Below are positions 7,951 to 9,382 of a stretch of DNA of 9,382 nucleotides, in pieces. This DNA comes from Clostridiales bacterium (lineage in GTDB: Bacteria > Bacillota > Clostridia > Christensenellales > Christensenellaceae), in NCBI GenBank assembly GCA_003510345.1, contig DOMW01000212.1:487-9868 (forward strand), read 5' to 3'. The translations under genes and the position numbers were made by a program. Numbering within the stretch: position 1 is the stretch's first letter; each line of letters starts with the position of its first letter. The notes under the pieces were generated by a model. The model was not told where the DNA came from and did not search any database. It worked only from the letters and a program-made list of their open reading frames with translations.

Positions 7951-7980
7951 GGGCGCATACAGTTTGCGCCCTTTTTGTTT
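7951..7980 (+). terminator. Intrinsic terminator of the ATPase operon
   Basis: GGGCGCA (7951-7957) pairs perfectly with TGCGCCC (7965-7971) across a 7-base loop and is followed by TTTTTGTTT. It starts 17 bases after the ntpD stop. Read on the minus strand the hairpin lacks a following T run, so it is one-directional and comFB has no clear terminator of its own. Confidence 0.88.
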
Positions 7981-8019
7981 ATATAAATATGCAAAGCAAC
8001 TAAACTTAATTTCGCTCGG

Positions 8020-8331
8020 TTATTGCTGAACAGCTTGGCCTGCTTCCGGCAGGGCATGACGCGGCCGTTTTTTAACCATTTCCACAGCGCTTGTGAGCGC
8101 CACCGTGATCTCCGCCAGCATTTGGGTCGTCGTAGTCTGCATCCGGCCGAACACATCGCCGCTTGTGGACACAACATATTTAGGGGGAAGCTTGTTGAGC
8201 GCAAACGCGAGCACATCCGCGCGGCACATGTCGCATTTGCACATGTCTACCTGCGCTAAAAAAATGTCCAGTTTAGCTTCCACAATCTCTTCCATGATAT
8301 TCGTAACGTGCAGCTGGTCTGCCTCGTTCAT
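8020..8331 (-). CDS. comFB: ComFB-family protein (putative cyclic-dinucleotide receptor)
   Basis: This 103-residue soluble protein matches the ComFB (late competence development) family. An acidic helix (NIMEEIVEAKLD) leads to the cluster C31-x-C33-x2-C36, likely a metal site. This is followed by RADVLAFALNKLPPKYVVS, with the family's conserved Asn46, Pro49, Pro50 and Tyr52. B. subtilis ComFB lies between comFA and comFC, but neither is here. Cyanobacterial relatives have been reported as c-di-GMP receptors, so a signalling role is more likely than DNA uptake; that is inference for this protein. The C-terminal tail (from about 90) is low in conservation. It lies downstream of the EAL-HDOD gene on the same strand, 76 bases away, and converges with the ATPase operon. 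The ATG has an AAAGGCGG site upstream. Confidence 0.85.
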   Translation of the reverse strand: MNEADQLHVTNIMEEIVEAKLDIFLAQVDMCKCDMCRADVLAFALNKLPPKYVVSTSGDVFGRMQTTTTQMLAEITVALTSAVEMVKKRPRHALPEAGQAVQQ

Positions 8332-8339
8332 AGATGTTA

Positions 8340-8347
8340 CCGCCTTT
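8340..8347 (-). promoter_or_regulatory. Ribosome binding site of comFB
   Basis: On the minus strand AAAGGCGG lies 8 bases before the ATG at 8331-8329, supporting that start. Confidence 0.55.
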
Positions 8348-8366
8348 CGGTTTCAGGGTTCTTTAG

Positions 8367-8386
8367 CGGCCTTCCTGCATCGGCCG
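8367..8386 (-). other. Short GC hairpin between the EAL-HDOD gene and comFB
   Basis: CGGCC and GGCCG arms (8367-8371 and 8382-8386) enclose a 10-base loop in the 76-base gap. No T run follows, so it is not a standard terminator. It could slow or stabilise read-through RNA between the two genes, or be chance. No clear promoter was seen in the gap. Confidence 0.25.
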
Positions 8387-8407
8387 TCTGCTGTTTGCTT
8401 TATTTAT

Positions 8408-9382
8408 CTAGGTTGTAAGCCCGCTCCAGATGGTATTGACGGAATCCAGGCATTCAAAATATTTTTCTGTTATGATGTCGGTGGGCATACCGAGTATTTC
8501 CGCGCAATCGTTTATTTCGGGCCAGTCACCGCGCTCATAGGCGAGCACCATCTTGTAAAGCGTGCCGCAACGGCCTTCCTGCGTCAAAAGCGCGGTCTTG
8601 ATATCTTCGGAAATAGAGAGCTTGGAGAGCGCGTCTTCCATGCTGACCCCGAGGATATAGTCCATCGTTGAGAACATGCCCAATAGATAGGCTTCGGATT
8701 TTACGATGGGCATATCCTGCGCGTAGCTATAAAGCTCGCTGCAAAACTGGCCGCGCATAAAGGACATTTTGATAAATTCTTCCGGCGCGTTTTCATCGGT
8801 ACGGAAACTCAGCAGGTAGATCCACTGGCGAAGCTGGTTCACGCCCAAAACAACCATAGCCTGGTGGACGGATTGTATTTTATTGCGGAACCCGAAGAAC
8901 GCGGAATTGACCAGCTTCAACAGGGCATAGGTCAATGTTACGTCACGGGAAAGCAGTTCCTCGATTTGGTCGAGATCCGGCTCTTTGGCGGTGACGGCAG
9001 CCATGAGCTGGAAGAAGTTTCCTTTCAGGTGATCGACATTCGTGACTTTCTCAGGCACCATGGTGCCGATATATTGCCCTTGCATGTAATCGGCATTGAG
9101 CTTTTTCGCGTACAGGAAAGCTTCCCGGTCATCCACATTGAAGCCCAGCATTTTGATACCCAGTTCGGAAGCAATAGAGGCGACGGATTCGGAAGAAGTG
9201 GAGGGGATGCTCATATTCAACTTGATGATATCCACATCGTCCAGCATGGCGATATAGCGCGGGTTGAACTGGAATTCCATCAGTGCGATCCCATAACCCT
9301 TTTTCTTATATTGCTTGATGATGTCAAGCGCTTCCGTATTGAGCAGCACCTCGTAATCAAGCTGTATCACCAACTGACTCGG
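8408..9382 (-). CDS. EAL-HDOD domain protein with degenerate EAL (YuxH/CdgJ-like; N terminus outside window)
   Basis: 324 residues are visible. The frame runs open through the right edge, and the family is about 400 residues, so roughly 80-90 N-terminal residues are missing. Residues below count from the edge. Residues 1 to about 110 are the second half of an EAL domain: YKKKGYGIALMEFQF, then DIIKLNMS, and ADYMQGQYIG at the end. In active phosphodiesterases the corresponding positions read DDFGTG, KLD/KID and EGVET. Here they read MEFQFN, KLN and GFNVDD, so metal-binding acids are lost and catalysis is unlikely. From about 123 to 310 is an HDOD domain: LLKLVNSAFFGFRNKIQSV, then VVLGVNQLRQWIYLL. 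HDOD is a catalytically inert HD-type fold used in signalling. Such proteins probably sense or relay c-di-GMP. The gene is followed by comFB on the same strand. TTG 9371-9373 is an internal codon, not the start. Confidence 0.88.
   Translation of the reverse strand, partial: PSQLVIQLDYEVLLNTEALDIIKQYKKKGYGIALMEFQFNPRYIAMLDDVDIIKLNMSIPSTSSESVASIASELGIKMLGFNVDDREAFLYAKKLNADYMQGQYIGTMVPEKVTNVDHLKGNFFQLMAAVTAKEPDLDQIEELLSRDVTLTYALLKLVNSAFFGFRNKIQSVHQAMVVLGVNQLRQWIYLLSFRTDENAPEEFIKMSFMRGQFCSELYSYAQDMPIVKSEAYLLGMFSTMDYILGVSMEDALSKLSISEDIKTALLTQEGRCGTLYKMVLAYERGDWPEINDCAEILGMPTDIITEKYFECLDSVNTIWSGLTT

Noticed and set aside
8332..8407. Possible c-di-GMP riboswitch before comFB
   Set aside because: The 76-base gap is short, holds only one 5-bp hairpin, and I could not find a GEMM-like core.
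8093..8671. Open frame of 192 codons on the + strand across comFB and the EAL-HDOD gene
   Set aside because: It spans two genes that are clearly supported by family motifs on the minus strand, and has no motif itself.

Overview
The window is almost entirely filled by a rotary V/A-type ATPase (ATP synthase) operon on the + strand, followed tail-to-tail by a two-gene minus-strand unit that looks connected to cyclic-dinucleotide signalling. The subunit order I-K-E-C-F-A-B-D, the duplicated 153-residue K subunit, the strong GGAGG-type ribosome sites and the two minus-strand families (ComFB and a YuxH/CdgJ-like EAL-HDOD protein) all fit a Bacillota, most likely Clostridia-type, anaerobe of moderately high G+C. 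Species cannot be read from the sequence.

Layout, ATPase operon (1-7933, +): ntpI (5' end outside the window), ntpK, ntpE, ntpC, atpF (called ntpG in Enterococcus hirae), ntpA, ntpB and ntpD. Gaps are 0-25 bases and C/F overlap, so this is one transcription unit. A3B3 form the catalytic head. D and F form the rotor shaft. C is the socket joining the shaft to the K ring. E is part of the peripheral stalk, and I is the membrane stator that passes ions to K. The second peripheral-stalk subunit (V-type G/H, E. hirae NtpF) is not seen and presumably lies upstream. Subunit K carries every side chain that binds Na+ in the E. hirae K ring, so this enzyme is predicted to move Na+. An intrinsic terminator (7951-7980) closes the operon.

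Layout, minus-strand unit (8020-9382): a gene truncated by the right window edge encodes a protein with a degenerate EAL domain followed by an HDOD domain. 76 bases further along its own strand is a 103-residue ComFB-family protein with a C-x-C-x2-C cysteine cluster. Relatives of ComFB have been reported to bind cyclic dinucleotides, and EAL domains are c-di-GMP phosphodiesterase or receptor folds. The pair is the most interesting part of the window as a possible signalling module. The ATPase operon itself is conventional apart from details of its translation starts and ion site.

No tRNA, rRNA, CRISPR array, insertion sequence or attachment site was seen. The largest stretch without a gene is the 86-base gap between ntpD and comFB.
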